Positions 1-7,008 of a DNA stretch of 64,000 nucleotides are shown one piece after another. The position numbers and the translations under genes are program-made. Location: positions 434,001-498,000 of the forward strand of contig NZ_JACJOF010000027.1 in assembly GCF_014695395.1 (NCBI RefSeq). Direction: 5' to 3'. The notes beneath the pieces are model-generated. The model saw only the letters and a program-made list of their open reading frames with translations. It was not told the origin of the DNA and made no database searches. Numbering within the stretch: position 1 is the first letter of the stretch; each line of letters opens with the position of its first letter. This DNA comes from Nodosilinea sp. FACHB-131. GTDB taxonomy: Bacteria; Cyanobacteriota; Cyanobacteriia; Phormidesmidales; Phormidesmidaceae.

Positions 1-862
1 GGTAGTTGACCCAAGGGTCGGGGTCAAGGACCTGCCAAAAGGGGATGTGGTTAAAACTGCGAGTAGGCCCATAAAAGTCCATAAAGTTGCCCTGATAGGG
101 GGGATGGTCAACCCCAGCGGCATCGAGGGTGGCCTCAGCAAAGGACTGAGTGTTCTCGGCCTCATTTCCGATCGTGCCGGGGTCGAGATCCGCCTGGCTC
201 GCAATTAGACCATCTAAGTAGGTGCGCCCGTGGCGGTGAATACGGCCATCGGGCTCGATGGGAAAGTTGATGTTGCCGGTGTGAACGGGCGTGTTGAGCA
301 GCTTTGGCAAGGGCTGGGTGGGGCGAACTAGAGCCCCCTGACGCACCTGAGCATCGTCGACCGAGCTGGCCAGCACGACACGATTGCCATAGCGAGCCAG
401 CACATCGGCCAGGGCCTGGTCGTCAGCGGGGCCGTAGCTGCTATCAGAGAACATCAAAATATCCACCGCTACCGCCTTGGCCCCCGCCTCCAGCAGGCGT
501 TCGATCGCGATCGCATGGGCCGTACGCTGCCATGGGCTACCCGCGATCGGCGCGAAATAGCTGTACTGTTCGGGGTTGGCGCGGTAATATTCGGCCTGCC
601 CAAAGGATTCGTCATCCATTGCCAAAATGACAATGTCATCCGGAGGCGCTAAGGGGCCACGAATTTCAAAAAAAACCGTTTGCAGCCGTCGTTCCAGCAG
701 TTGTACCGGCACCGAGTCGGTAGCCACGTGGGCCGCCACAAAACTCAGCCACAACCCCGCCAGCGAAATTTTTACCCAATCTCGCTTGATCTGTCGCTGC
801 ACCCAGCCTGTAATCCGAGAGGTGGCAAGGGCAGCAGTCTTAGTTTTGGAAGACGAGGTCAT
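1..862 (-). CDS. CHASE2-domain sensor protein, N-terminal part (runs off window)
   Basis: Translation of the minus strand gives an open frame of 287 codons from ATG 862 to the window edge. A basic N-terminus is followed by one membrane segment (about residues 27-42), then an extracytoplasmic CHASE2 domain: VILAMDDESF, PWQRTAHAIAIERLLEAGAK, VAVDILMF, a GNINFPIEPDGRIHRH stretch and FYGP. CHASE2 is a periplasmic sensory module, in cyanobacteria usually followed by membrane helices and an adenylate/guanylate cyclase, kinase or GGDEF output. The output domain lies outside the window, so its type cannot be given. An AGGGG lies upstream of the start. Confidence 0.85.
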   Translation of the reverse strand, partial: MTSSSKTKTAALATSRITGWVQRQIKRDWVKISLAGLWLSFVAAHVATDSVPVQLLERRLQTVFFEIRGPLAPPDDIVILAMDDESFGQAEYYRANPEQYSYFAPIAGSPWQRTAHAIAIERLLEAGAKAVAVDILMFSDSSYGPADDQALADVLARYGNRVVLASSVDDAQVRQGALVRPTQPLPKLLNTPVHTGNINFPIEPDGRIHRHGRTYLDGLIASQADLDPGTIGNEAENTQSFAEATLDAAGVDHPPYQGNFMDFYGPTRSFNHIPFWQVLDPDPWVNY

Positions 863-964
863 GGGCGATCGCAGCGAGGGCAACCCCTAGCTTAATCACC
901 CCGCTGTCCTACTGGGGAACCTGTTTACGGAATCTTAGCCACGGCGGGACGGCCTGCCAATTTG

Positions 965-1126
965 CTATTGCCCGTTGGGGAGGGAAGACTGCACTCGCGC
1001 CGCGAAGGTTTGCAACAGCCCTGGTCCTAACTGGGGGTGGGGAACCATGTCAGCAAGAATCAACGTTGCCAGCAGAACAAACGCTAAACGGTTCCACTTA
1101 AAATCGCGATAGAGGCGAGTTTGCAC
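965..1126 (-). CDS. Possible 53-residue single-pass membrane protein
   Basis: A GTG-initiated frame encodes 53 residues beginning MQTRLYRDFKWNRLAFVLLA, with a hydrophobic segment around residues 15-27 preceded by basic residues (positive-inside pattern) and ending in NGQ. It lies between the SnoaL-like gene and the CHASE2 gene, in the same orientation as both. No convincing Shine-Dalgarno is visible and I recognise no family. It may be a real small membrane protein or chance; the membrane-protein-like composition and the otherwise empty 380-base gap are the only support. Confidence 0.3.
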   Translation of the reverse strand: MQTRLYRDFKWNRLAFVLLATLILADMVPHPQLGPGLLQTFAARVQSSLPNGQ

Positions 1127-1242
1127 AGGTTATATCCAGGTATGGAGCGCAGAAAAAGGCTCAACTAACTACAGGTTCGCTCAGTCAAAATCCTGACCGG
1201 ATGGCGCTAGTTCATAGCCTCAGTGGAGAGCCGGCGCACCGG

Positions 1243-1713
1243 CTAAAACCAACGAGTTACAGCCCTGCGCAGCAGATGGGGCAGCAGTTTGGGCCCAGGT
1301 AAAAAGACTATGTCAAGCTGCTGCATCAGCCCCAGGGCATCGCCATGACCCCAGTGTTCAACAATCTTGCCGTTTTCTACTCGGTCAATGTGCATAACCG
1401 CAAGGCTGATCTGCCTGCCGGTGGGCGGTAAACCCTGAAAGGAGCCAAGATGGGTGGCCGTAAACGTGCCGCAGGTGACAACCCGATCGCCCGCGGCAAC
1501 AATTTCATCAAACCTATGCTGACCCTGGCCAAAAGCCGTATAAAACGATAGACCGAACTGTTTAAAGCCTTCTCCGTCTAAGGGCTCAGGCATTCCCGCC
1601 AGGTGGGCAACGAAGTTAGGATCGAGCAAAGCCAGGGCACGATCGATGGTGCGCTCATCAAAGGCTTTGTAGAAACGAAGCACCAGATCCTGATTGGATT
1701 CTGTTGTCAGCAT
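1243..1713 (-). CDS. SnoaL-like / ester cyclase family protein (NTF2 fold)
   Basis: 156 residues with the layout of SnoaL-like proteins: N-terminal helix NQDLVLRFYKAFDERTIDRA, the LLDPNFVAHL segment, a GEGFKQFGLSFYTAFG region and the sheet TGRQISLAVMHIDRVENGKI followed by VEHWGHGD. Family members share the cone-shaped NTF2 fold; some cyclise polyketides, but most in bacteria have no known substrate. It is divergent from a TetR regulator gene, and a 15-bp near-perfect palindrome lies 39 bp upstream of its start, so it is probably controlled by that regulator. Substrate unknown. Confidence 0.75.
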   Translation of the reverse strand: MLTTESNQDLVLRFYKAFDERTIDRALALLDPNFVAHLAGMPEPLDGEGFKQFGLSFYTAFGQGQHRFDEIVAAGDRVVTCGTFTATHLGSFQGLPPTGRQISLAVMHIDRVENGKIVEHWGHGDALGLMQQLDIVFLPGPKLLPHLLRRAVTRWF

Positions 1714-1751
1714 AGGTCGATCGCCAAAGCCATCAGAGGCAACAAAACTAA

Positions 1752-1766
1752 ACTAAACGGTTTGGT
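1752..1766. promoter_or_regulatory. Candidate TetR operator palindrome
   Basis: ACTAAACGGTTTGGT is a 15-bp inverted repeat (form ACYAAACSGTTTRGT, arms matching except one outer pair and the centre). It lies in the divergent intergenic region between the SnoaL-like gene (start 1713) and the TetR gene (start 1948). TetR-family proteins typically bind such palindromes in divergent promoters, so position and symmetry agree. The assignment is inference. Confidence 0.5.
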
Positions 1767-1947
1767 AAAATTAGTCAATGCCTCGCTAAAATGAATGTAT
1801 AGAGCGATACTCTACTGCTTTGCTTCCTAGGGGATGCTCTGGGGTAAGCAGCGACTTGGCTCAATGCGATCGCAGGGGCTGAGTTACTATGTCGCCTGGC
1901 GATCGGGTGCTATACATGAATCAATTGGGTTGAAGAGGTGGTAACGC

Positions 1948-2550
1948 GTGGTTCAAAGTCCGGCAGTGCTGAATGAAAAAGCCGTGCAAATTTTGCAGGG
2001 AGCGATGCAAGAGTTTCTGCAAAATGGCTACGCTGGCACCAGTATGGACAAAGTAGCCACCACTGCTGGGGTCTCCAAACCAACGGTCTACAACTACTTT
2101 AAAGACAAAGAGGGGCTGTTTCGGGCGCTGATTCAGTATGTGGCTCAGGCCCGCTGTGAGCAGGTGATGGGCGACGGCAACCTAGAGGGCCGTCCTGAAG
2201 TGGTGATTCGACGGTTGATTACCAACGCCATTGAGAGCGAGCTCCACGACCTCGATTATCAAAATTTTGTGCGCTTGGTGGCGGGTGAGTCGGGCCGTTT
2301 TCCACAGCTAGCCCAGGCCTTTGTGGAATACCTCACCAAGCCCGCCGCCGATCAGCTCACCGACTACCTCAAGAGCTGCCCAGAACTTGATTTGCCCGAC
2401 CCAGAGGCCACAGCGCGCGTGGTGCTGGGCGCAACGATATTTTTTATCATGACCCAGAGCGTGATGCACGGCGAGCACATCATGCCCATGGAGCCCAAGC
2501 GTTTGGTAGATAGTTTGGTGAATCTGGTGACGCGATCGCAGGCTGCCTGA
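1948..2550 (+). CDS. TetR/AcrR family transcriptional regulator
   Basis: 200 residues. The N-terminal helix-turn-helix is clear: KAVQILQGAMQEFLQNGYAG, TSMDKVATTAGVSKPTVYNY and FKDKEGLFRALI. The C-terminal half (YQNFVRLVAGESGRFPQLAQ, a TKPAADQLTDYLKS segment and VLGATIFFIMTQSVMHG) resembles the ligand-binding helical domain of AcrR-like repressors. The start is GTG at 1948 with GAGG about 12 bases upstream. It is divergent from the SnoaL-like gene; a palindrome at 1752-1766 is the likely operator for both. The effector ligand cannot be predicted. Confidence 0.9.
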   Translation: MVQSPAVLNEKAVQILQGAMQEFLQNGYAGTSMDKVATTAGVSKPTVYNYFKDKEGLFRALIQYVAQARCEQVMGDGNLEGRPEVVIRRLITNAIESELHDLDYQNFVRLVAGESGRFPQLAQAFVEYLTKPAADQLTDYLKSCPELDLPDPEATARVVLGATIFFIMTQSVMHGEHIMPMEPKRLVDSLVNLVTRSQAA

Positions 2551-2666
2551 AATTGCTTAAACTCACCGCCACCGATGCCCACGATGGGGTGTCGCGCCGG
2601 TCTGCTCAACCCCGGTTGAGCCCCAGCTAGCTTGAGTAGAATTCGTCGGTCTACGCAACTCAAGAC

Positions 2667-2689
2667 TGGTGGGCAGTGCCCACCCTACA
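2667..2689. repeat. Dispersed short palindromic repeat, copy 1 (core TGGGCAGTGCCCA)
   Basis: The element reads TGGTGGGCAGTGCCCACCCT then ACA and is palindromic around TGGGCA-G-TGCCCA. The same core occurs at 12266-12288 and 8245-8266. Here it overlaps the 3' end of bioB: the CTA at 2685-2687 inside the element is the bioB stop codon on the minus strand. Confidence 0.75.
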
Positions 2690-3731
2690 GGGCTTTGGAG
2701 ATTACTTCTGGCAGCTCGATTGCCTCGCCGTCAGGGCCTTCTAGTACAAATCCAGCATCGCGAATCATGGCGTAGTCGGTCTGGGCGGCTTGCCCAGGGG
2801 TAGTCAGATAATCTCCCACAAAAATTGAGTTGGCGGCGTAGAGCCCTAGGGGCTGAAGCTGCCGCAGCTGAACTTCGCGGCCACCAGCAATGCGAATTTC
2901 CTGGGAGGGCAGCAGCAGCCGGTAAAGGCACAAAATCCGCAAACACTGGCGTGGGTTCAGCTCGTTGCGCCCCTCAAAGGGCGTGCCTTCGATGGGAATG
3001 AGAAAGTTCAGCGGCACGCTGGTCACCTCTAGTCGCCGCAGGGCGAGGGCCATATCGATGATGTCGTCGTTCGATTCGCCCAGGCCAAAGATGCCTCCAG
3101 AGCAGGTAGTCATGCCCGCCGACTGCACCGCCTGAATCGTATTTACCCGGTCGTCAAAGGTGTGGGTGGTGCAGATTTCGCCGTAGTTGGTTTCACTGGT
3201 GTTGAGATTGTGGTTCACCCGATCTACCCCAGCCGCTGCTAGCTGCTGGGTCTGAGTTTCGTCGAGCAGGCCGAGGCAGGCACAGATTTTCATCGGGTAG
3301 CGTTCTTTGACCTGGCGCACCGCGTCGAGCACTTCGCCAAAAACGCGATCGGAGGGCGATCGCCCCGAAATCACCATGCAAAACGTACCGGCTTTCAATG
3401 TATTCGCCCGCTCAGCCGCCGCCAGGATTTTCTCCTGAGCCATAAAAGGATATTTTTCGATCTCGGCTGCAGAGATTTTTGACTGCGAGCAGTAGTGACA
3501 GTCTTCGGGGCACAGACCGCTTTGGGCATTGAGCAAAAAGTGCAGCCTCACCCGGTTGCCCCAGTAATGTCGCCGCACTCGGTAAGCCGCCGCTAGCTGA
3601 TCGAGCAGCTCCGCGTCAGGGGCGGTGAGGACAGCGAGGGCCTGCTCTCGACTCAGCACCTCACCAGCTAAAGCCTGATCTGCCAGAGTTTGCCAATTGA
3701 CGCGGGAAGTCACAGTAGAAGTGGCAGTCAT
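2685..3731 (-). CDS. bioB: Biotin synthase
   Basis: 348 residues, normal length for BioB, the radical-SAM enzyme that inserts sulfur into dethiobiotin in the last step of biotin synthesis. The [4Fe-4S] cysteine motif C74-x3-C78-x2-C81 (CPEDCHYC) is intact and is followed by [14 protein letters not shown]. Other BioB blocks seen are [52 protein letters not shown] and [11 protein letters not shown]. No other bio genes are adjacent. The stop codon lies inside a dispersed palindromic repeat (2667-2689). Confidence 0.97.
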   Translation of the reverse strand: MTATSTVTSRVNWQTLADQALAGEVLSREQALAVLTAPDAELLDQLAAAYRVRRHYWGNRVRLHFLLNAQSGLCPEDCHYCSQSKISAAEIEKYPFMAQEKILAAAERANTLKAGTFCMVISGRSPSDRVFGEVLDAVRQVKERYPMKICACLGLLDETQTQQLAAAGVDRVNHNLNTSETNYGEICTTHTFDDRVNTIQAVQSAGMTTCSGGIFGLGESNDDIIDMALALRRLEVTSVPLNFLIPIEGTPFEGRNELNPRQCLRILCLYRLLLPSQEIRIAGGREVQLRQLQPLGLYAANSIFVGDYLTTPGQAAQTDYAMIRDAGFVLEGPDGEAIELPEVISKAL

Positions 3732-3946
3732 AGCGGTGAGGTGAATGGTTTGGGAGAATGAGGCTTCTATTGTCTCAGATTAAGTCGTTATAGCTTTCCG
3801 GGTCCAGGAGCGGCTGTTTCCCCAAGACGCAGCAGGCGCAGAATCTCAGTAAGACTTTGTCAGGCGACGCGTCTCAATCTGAGCCCCCTCGGCTGGTCTT
3901 GTTTAGGCAACTGCGGAGGGGCTGAGAATGTAGAGCAGAGGCTGAC

Positions 3947-4483
3947 CTAGCTGTTTTCTAAAACCCGCACATCTACAGTGCTGGTATTGAAATTGTAGAG
4001 ATCGCCATCTAGCTCAATTTGAGTACCCACCTTGACCTTGCTGTTGCCGAACACCGGGCCGGTGTCGGTAATTTGGGCATCGTCTTCGAGGGTGATGAGC
4101 ATGTCAATGGTGTAGTTCAGCTCGGGGCGAGGATCGGGCAGTGCTTTAACCGTGCCATCGGGCTGGGGCACAACCGTACTGCGGGGCAGCAGCACCGCGC
4201 TTTTAATCTTGACTTGGCCGTAGGGCTGGTTACGAATAATGATGTTCGTAGTTTCAGAATTTTTAATGGCCTCAAACAACCGTTTAGGGTCAGAGGAGGT
4301 GAGACCGCGCACCATGACATCTACTTCCACCGGCTTGGTCGTCGACCCGACCTGCGCCACCGACCCTGAGGTGCCCGGATATAGAAAAATACCGAACAGC
4401 ACCATCAAGATAATCAGCGCCGCCGCAACATCTAAAATGCTGACTTTGCCGAACAGGCGGCCTTTAGCGTCAAGTAGGGTCAT
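3947..4483 (-). CDS. DUF4330 domain protein, single-pass membrane protein
   Basis: 178 residues from the ATG at 4483, chosen because MTLLDAKGRLFGKVSILD is the usual DUF4330 N-terminus and GAGGG lies about 10 bases upstream; a longer frame to 4600 adds an unconserved extension. One membrane helix (AAALIILMVLFGIFLY) is followed by an extracytoplasmic domain with VDVMVRGL, YGQVKIKSAVLLPRS and GTQIELDGDLYNF. DUF4330 proteins are common in cyanobacteria; no biochemical function is established. It stands alone between bioB and the M48 peptidase gene. Confidence 0.85.
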   Translation of the reverse strand: MTLLDAKGRLFGKVSILDVAAALIILMVLFGIFLYPGTSGSVAQVGSTTKPVEVDVMVRGLTSSDPKRLFEAIKNSETTNIIIRNQPYGQVKIKSAVLLPRSTVVPQPDGTVKALPDPRPELNYTIDMLITLEDDAQITDTGPVFGNSKVKVGTQIELDGDLYNFNTSTVDVRVLENS

Positions 4484-4723
4484 GGCTGGGGTGCCCTCGC
4501 AGAGGGAAAAGGTGAATGGTTTTGATAGAGGAGAATGTCGATCCCATTGAACCACAGGGTGGCTCGTTTGGAGCGTGAGCTGGCACCGCGCGCGACGCAC
4601 CCGCTCCTAGTACCCATAGAATAGCGAGGCCAAATTTATTACTGACCACTGGCTGTGGCCATCAGACTTCTAGCGGGGCAAGATGGATATAGTTCTGTAC
4701 CTAGCGGTACTTGGGGCACTCCT

Positions 4724-5572
4724 ATGCTTTCTCCTCTCACACAACTGACCAAAAACTCCTTTTGGCGCCGCGGGCTGTACGGTTTGCTAGCCGCCGTCAT
4801 GGCGATCACGATTGGCCTATCGACCCCCACGGCGTCCCAGGCCAGCATTTTTGACCTAATTTTTCAGGGCATTCGTTATGTGCAGCTAGGCAATTTGTCC
4901 GATCGGGATGAGGTCAACTTGGGCACTCAGATTGATCGCCAGCTCAAGGCCCAGGGGGTGCGAGTTTATAACCGCGACTCAGGCGTCAGTGCTTATATCA
5001 ATGAAATTGGCCAGCGTCTGGCAGATAGCAGCGATCGCCCTGACATACCCTACACGTTTCAGGTGGTCAACGACGACAGCGTCAACGCCTTTGCCACAGC
5101 AGGCGGCTTTGTCTACATTCAAACCGGACTGATCAAGGCAGCGGCTAACGAAGCCGAGCTAGCCGGGGTAATGGCCCACGAAATTGGCCATATTACGGGT
5201 CGCCACGCTATCAACCAGATGCGGCAGCAGGCGCTGGCTAGTGGTGTGGCTGGTGCCCTAGAGGTGCGCCAAGATGCCCTGGTAAACATTGGGGTACAGC
5301 TTGCCCTACAGCTACCCAACAGCCGCGAGGCTGAGTACGATGCCGATCGCCGTGGATTCAACAACCTGGGCCGGGCAGGCTACGACACTAGGGGTTTTAT
5401 CACCTTTATGCAAAAGCTAGAGGGTGGGTCTTCGGCTGAGTTTTTGAGTTCCCACCCCAACCCTGGCAACCGGGTAAGCAACCTGCAAAGCATGAACAGC
5501 AGTGGCACCTATCCCAACAATGGGGTCGGCACCGATGCCAACGCCTACCGCAATCGCATTCGCGGTCTATAG
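4724..5572 (+). CDS. M48 family zinc metallopeptidase, exported
   Basis: 282 residues from ATG 4724. The N-terminus has a signal peptide or anchor (basic residues, then LYGLLAAVMAITIGLS, ending near TASQAS). The catalytic zinc site HEIGH is at residues 152-156, and the expected downstream acidic ligand lies in REAEYDADRRG (about 201-211). Blocks NAFATAGGFVYIQTGLI and SSHPNPGNRV are typical of the BepA/LoiP-type M48 proteins that clear misfolded envelope proteins. The gene converges with coaX; the two coding regions overlap by 6 bases at their 3' ends. Confidence 0.92.
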   Translation: MLSPLTQLTKNSFWRRGLYGLLAAVMAITIGLSTPTASQASIFDLIFQGIRYVQLGNLSDRDEVNLGTQIDRQLKAQGVRVYNRDSGVSAYINEIGQRLADSSDRPDIPYTFQVVNDDSVNAFATAGGFVYIQTGLIKAAANEAELAGVMAHEIGHITGRHAINQMRQQALASGVAGALEVRQDALVNIGVQLALQLPNSREAEYDADRRGFNNLGRAGYDTRGFITFMQKLEGGSSAEFLSSHPNPGNRVSNLQSMNSSGTYPNNGVGTDANAYRNRIRGL

Positions 5573-6427
5573 CGTCTCCAAATGCTGGAGCTGCTGCCGG
5601 CAGACCCTCAATCCCCAAAATCCCAGGTCTGGGTCTACCCTGACTTGCTGGGTCAGGGGTGGGGTCTGCTTTTTCATGGCGTGATAGACAGCCGCGCTAT
5701 CTCCCCCCGTCAGCACGATCGCCCCCTGGGGCCAGTCAGTCTGCCAAGCCTGAATAAAATCGCGAATTCCCGCTAGCTGGGTGTGCAAAATGCCGCTGGC
5801 GATCGCCTCAGCCGTATTGGTCGCCCAGCGCTGGGGCCAACTCTCGGGGTTAAACTCTAGCGCTGGCAGCCGATCGGTGTGGCTGTGGAGGGCGCGAAAC
5901 TGCGATCGCAGCCCCGGCAAAATTGCGCCACCTAGCAGACGTTGATCAACCCCAGCGGTGAATGTCAGAGCCGTGCCGCAGTCGATCACCAGGACTGGCC
6001 AGCCCCAGACATCCCCTGCCCCCACCAGAGCTAAAGCGCGATCGACCCCCAAGGTGGCGTAGGTGTTTTGCAGCGGCACCTGTTCAGTTTTGATGGAGTG
6101 AACGTTGGAATAATCTGCCAGCCAGGTCAGGGGGGCATCGACGACGGACGCCAGCCAAATTTCCGGGTGCTCCCCCAGCGGCCTGCTCCCGTCGTTTGCG
6201 CTGGAAGGAAGGGTGGTCTCAATCCCCAACTGCTGCCAGGCCGAGAGCGCAAAGTGGCCTCGATGAAGCGTATTCACCTGGGCTGCTGATAGGTGAACGG
6301 TGTGCCACGAACCCAGCCAGCGCTGGTGACCCTCGCCTTGGGGGTCAGCATTGCTTTCAAAGGCACCCCAATGCCAACGGCTATTGCCAATTATTAACGC
6401 TAACCAAGCCTGGTGACCCGTTCCCAT
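5567..6427 (-). CDS. coaX: Type III pantothenate kinase
   Basis: 286 residues. CoaX phosphorylates pantothenate in the first step of CoA synthesis. Type III signatures are present: an N-terminal phosphate-binding loop LIIGNSRWHWGAF (the usual leading Asp is replaced by Ile-Gly here), GVDRALALVGA near residue 127, LVIDCGTALTFT with catalytic Asp149, GGAILPGL, and a late VLTGGDS. Cyanobacterial CoaX proteins are divergent at the N-terminus, so the loop change may be lineage-typical. It overlaps the convergent M48 gene by 6 bases. Confidence 0.88.
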   Translation of the reverse strand: MGTGHQAWLALIIGNSRWHWGAFESNADPQGEGHQRWLGSWHTVHLSAAQVNTLHRGHFALSAWQQLGIETTLPSSANDGSRPLGEHPEIWLASVVDAPLTWLADYSNVHSIKTEQVPLQNTYATLGVDRALALVGAGDVWGWPVLVIDCGTALTFTAGVDQRLLGGAILPGLRSQFRALHSHTDRLPALEFNPESWPQRWATNTAEAIASGILHTQLAGIRDFIQAWQTDWPQGAIVLTGGDSAAVYHAMKKQTPPLTQQVRVDPDLGFWGLRVCRQQLQHLETL

Positions 6428-7008
6428 AAACCCATTGATGATGGCGAGACAGGAAAATTTTGCGGCAAAAACTGTACCTAACGCTGTTCTTTTGATTGCT
6501 TAAAGGTTTCAGGGGTGGGGCGATCGCAGCAATACCTTTAAAAAACTGAAGAGTGACCATCTTGGCCACTCTCCGTTAAGTCTTTTACGTTATGTTGGCC
6601 AGACAAGCTTAGGGGCTGCCGTGGCTGGAACAAGCTGCTTAACTGAGTTAAACACCTCAAGAACGGACAAAGAATCAACAGAATGGGCAATCTCGCTAAA
6701 CTACAGTTGCTTTTCACAATCCATTGCCTGACCGGCAGCTAGGGTAGGTTAAGGTCAAGAATGACCACCTCTAAAAGGATTGTTTTGAAGCGAATTTTAG
6801 TTTGTTACTAACTAAAGCACCAGCTCGTAAAGGCTGTTAACCGAGTTAGGCTTGCGGGGTATTCAGTTGTTTTCGATGTATCTAAACTATCACAGCCCAA
6901 GGGGTCTGCAAAGGCGTTTGATAGATCGTTACTGGTCGTTACAGGGGTTAGCAATGCTAACAATATCTCCAGCAAAAAATAGTTCTTTGGATCCTTAAAA
7001 GATTGAAT
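6428..7008. other. Intergenic region between coaX and priA
   Basis: 581 bases with no credible gene; the small frames here lack coding character. It holds one GCGATCGC site and a hairpin at 6541-6572, listed separately. The sequence around 6760-6990 is AT-richer and would carry the coaX promoter, but no clear -35/-10 pair was identified. Confidence 0.5.
6541..6572 (-). terminator. Possible intrinsic terminator on the minus strand
   Basis: Read on the minus strand, GAGTGGCC-aagat-GGTCACTC forms a short hairpin followed after four bases by TTTTTT. It lies about 440 bases beyond the priA stop, so it may end a long priA 3' tail or an unrecognised small transcript. Confidence 0.4.
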
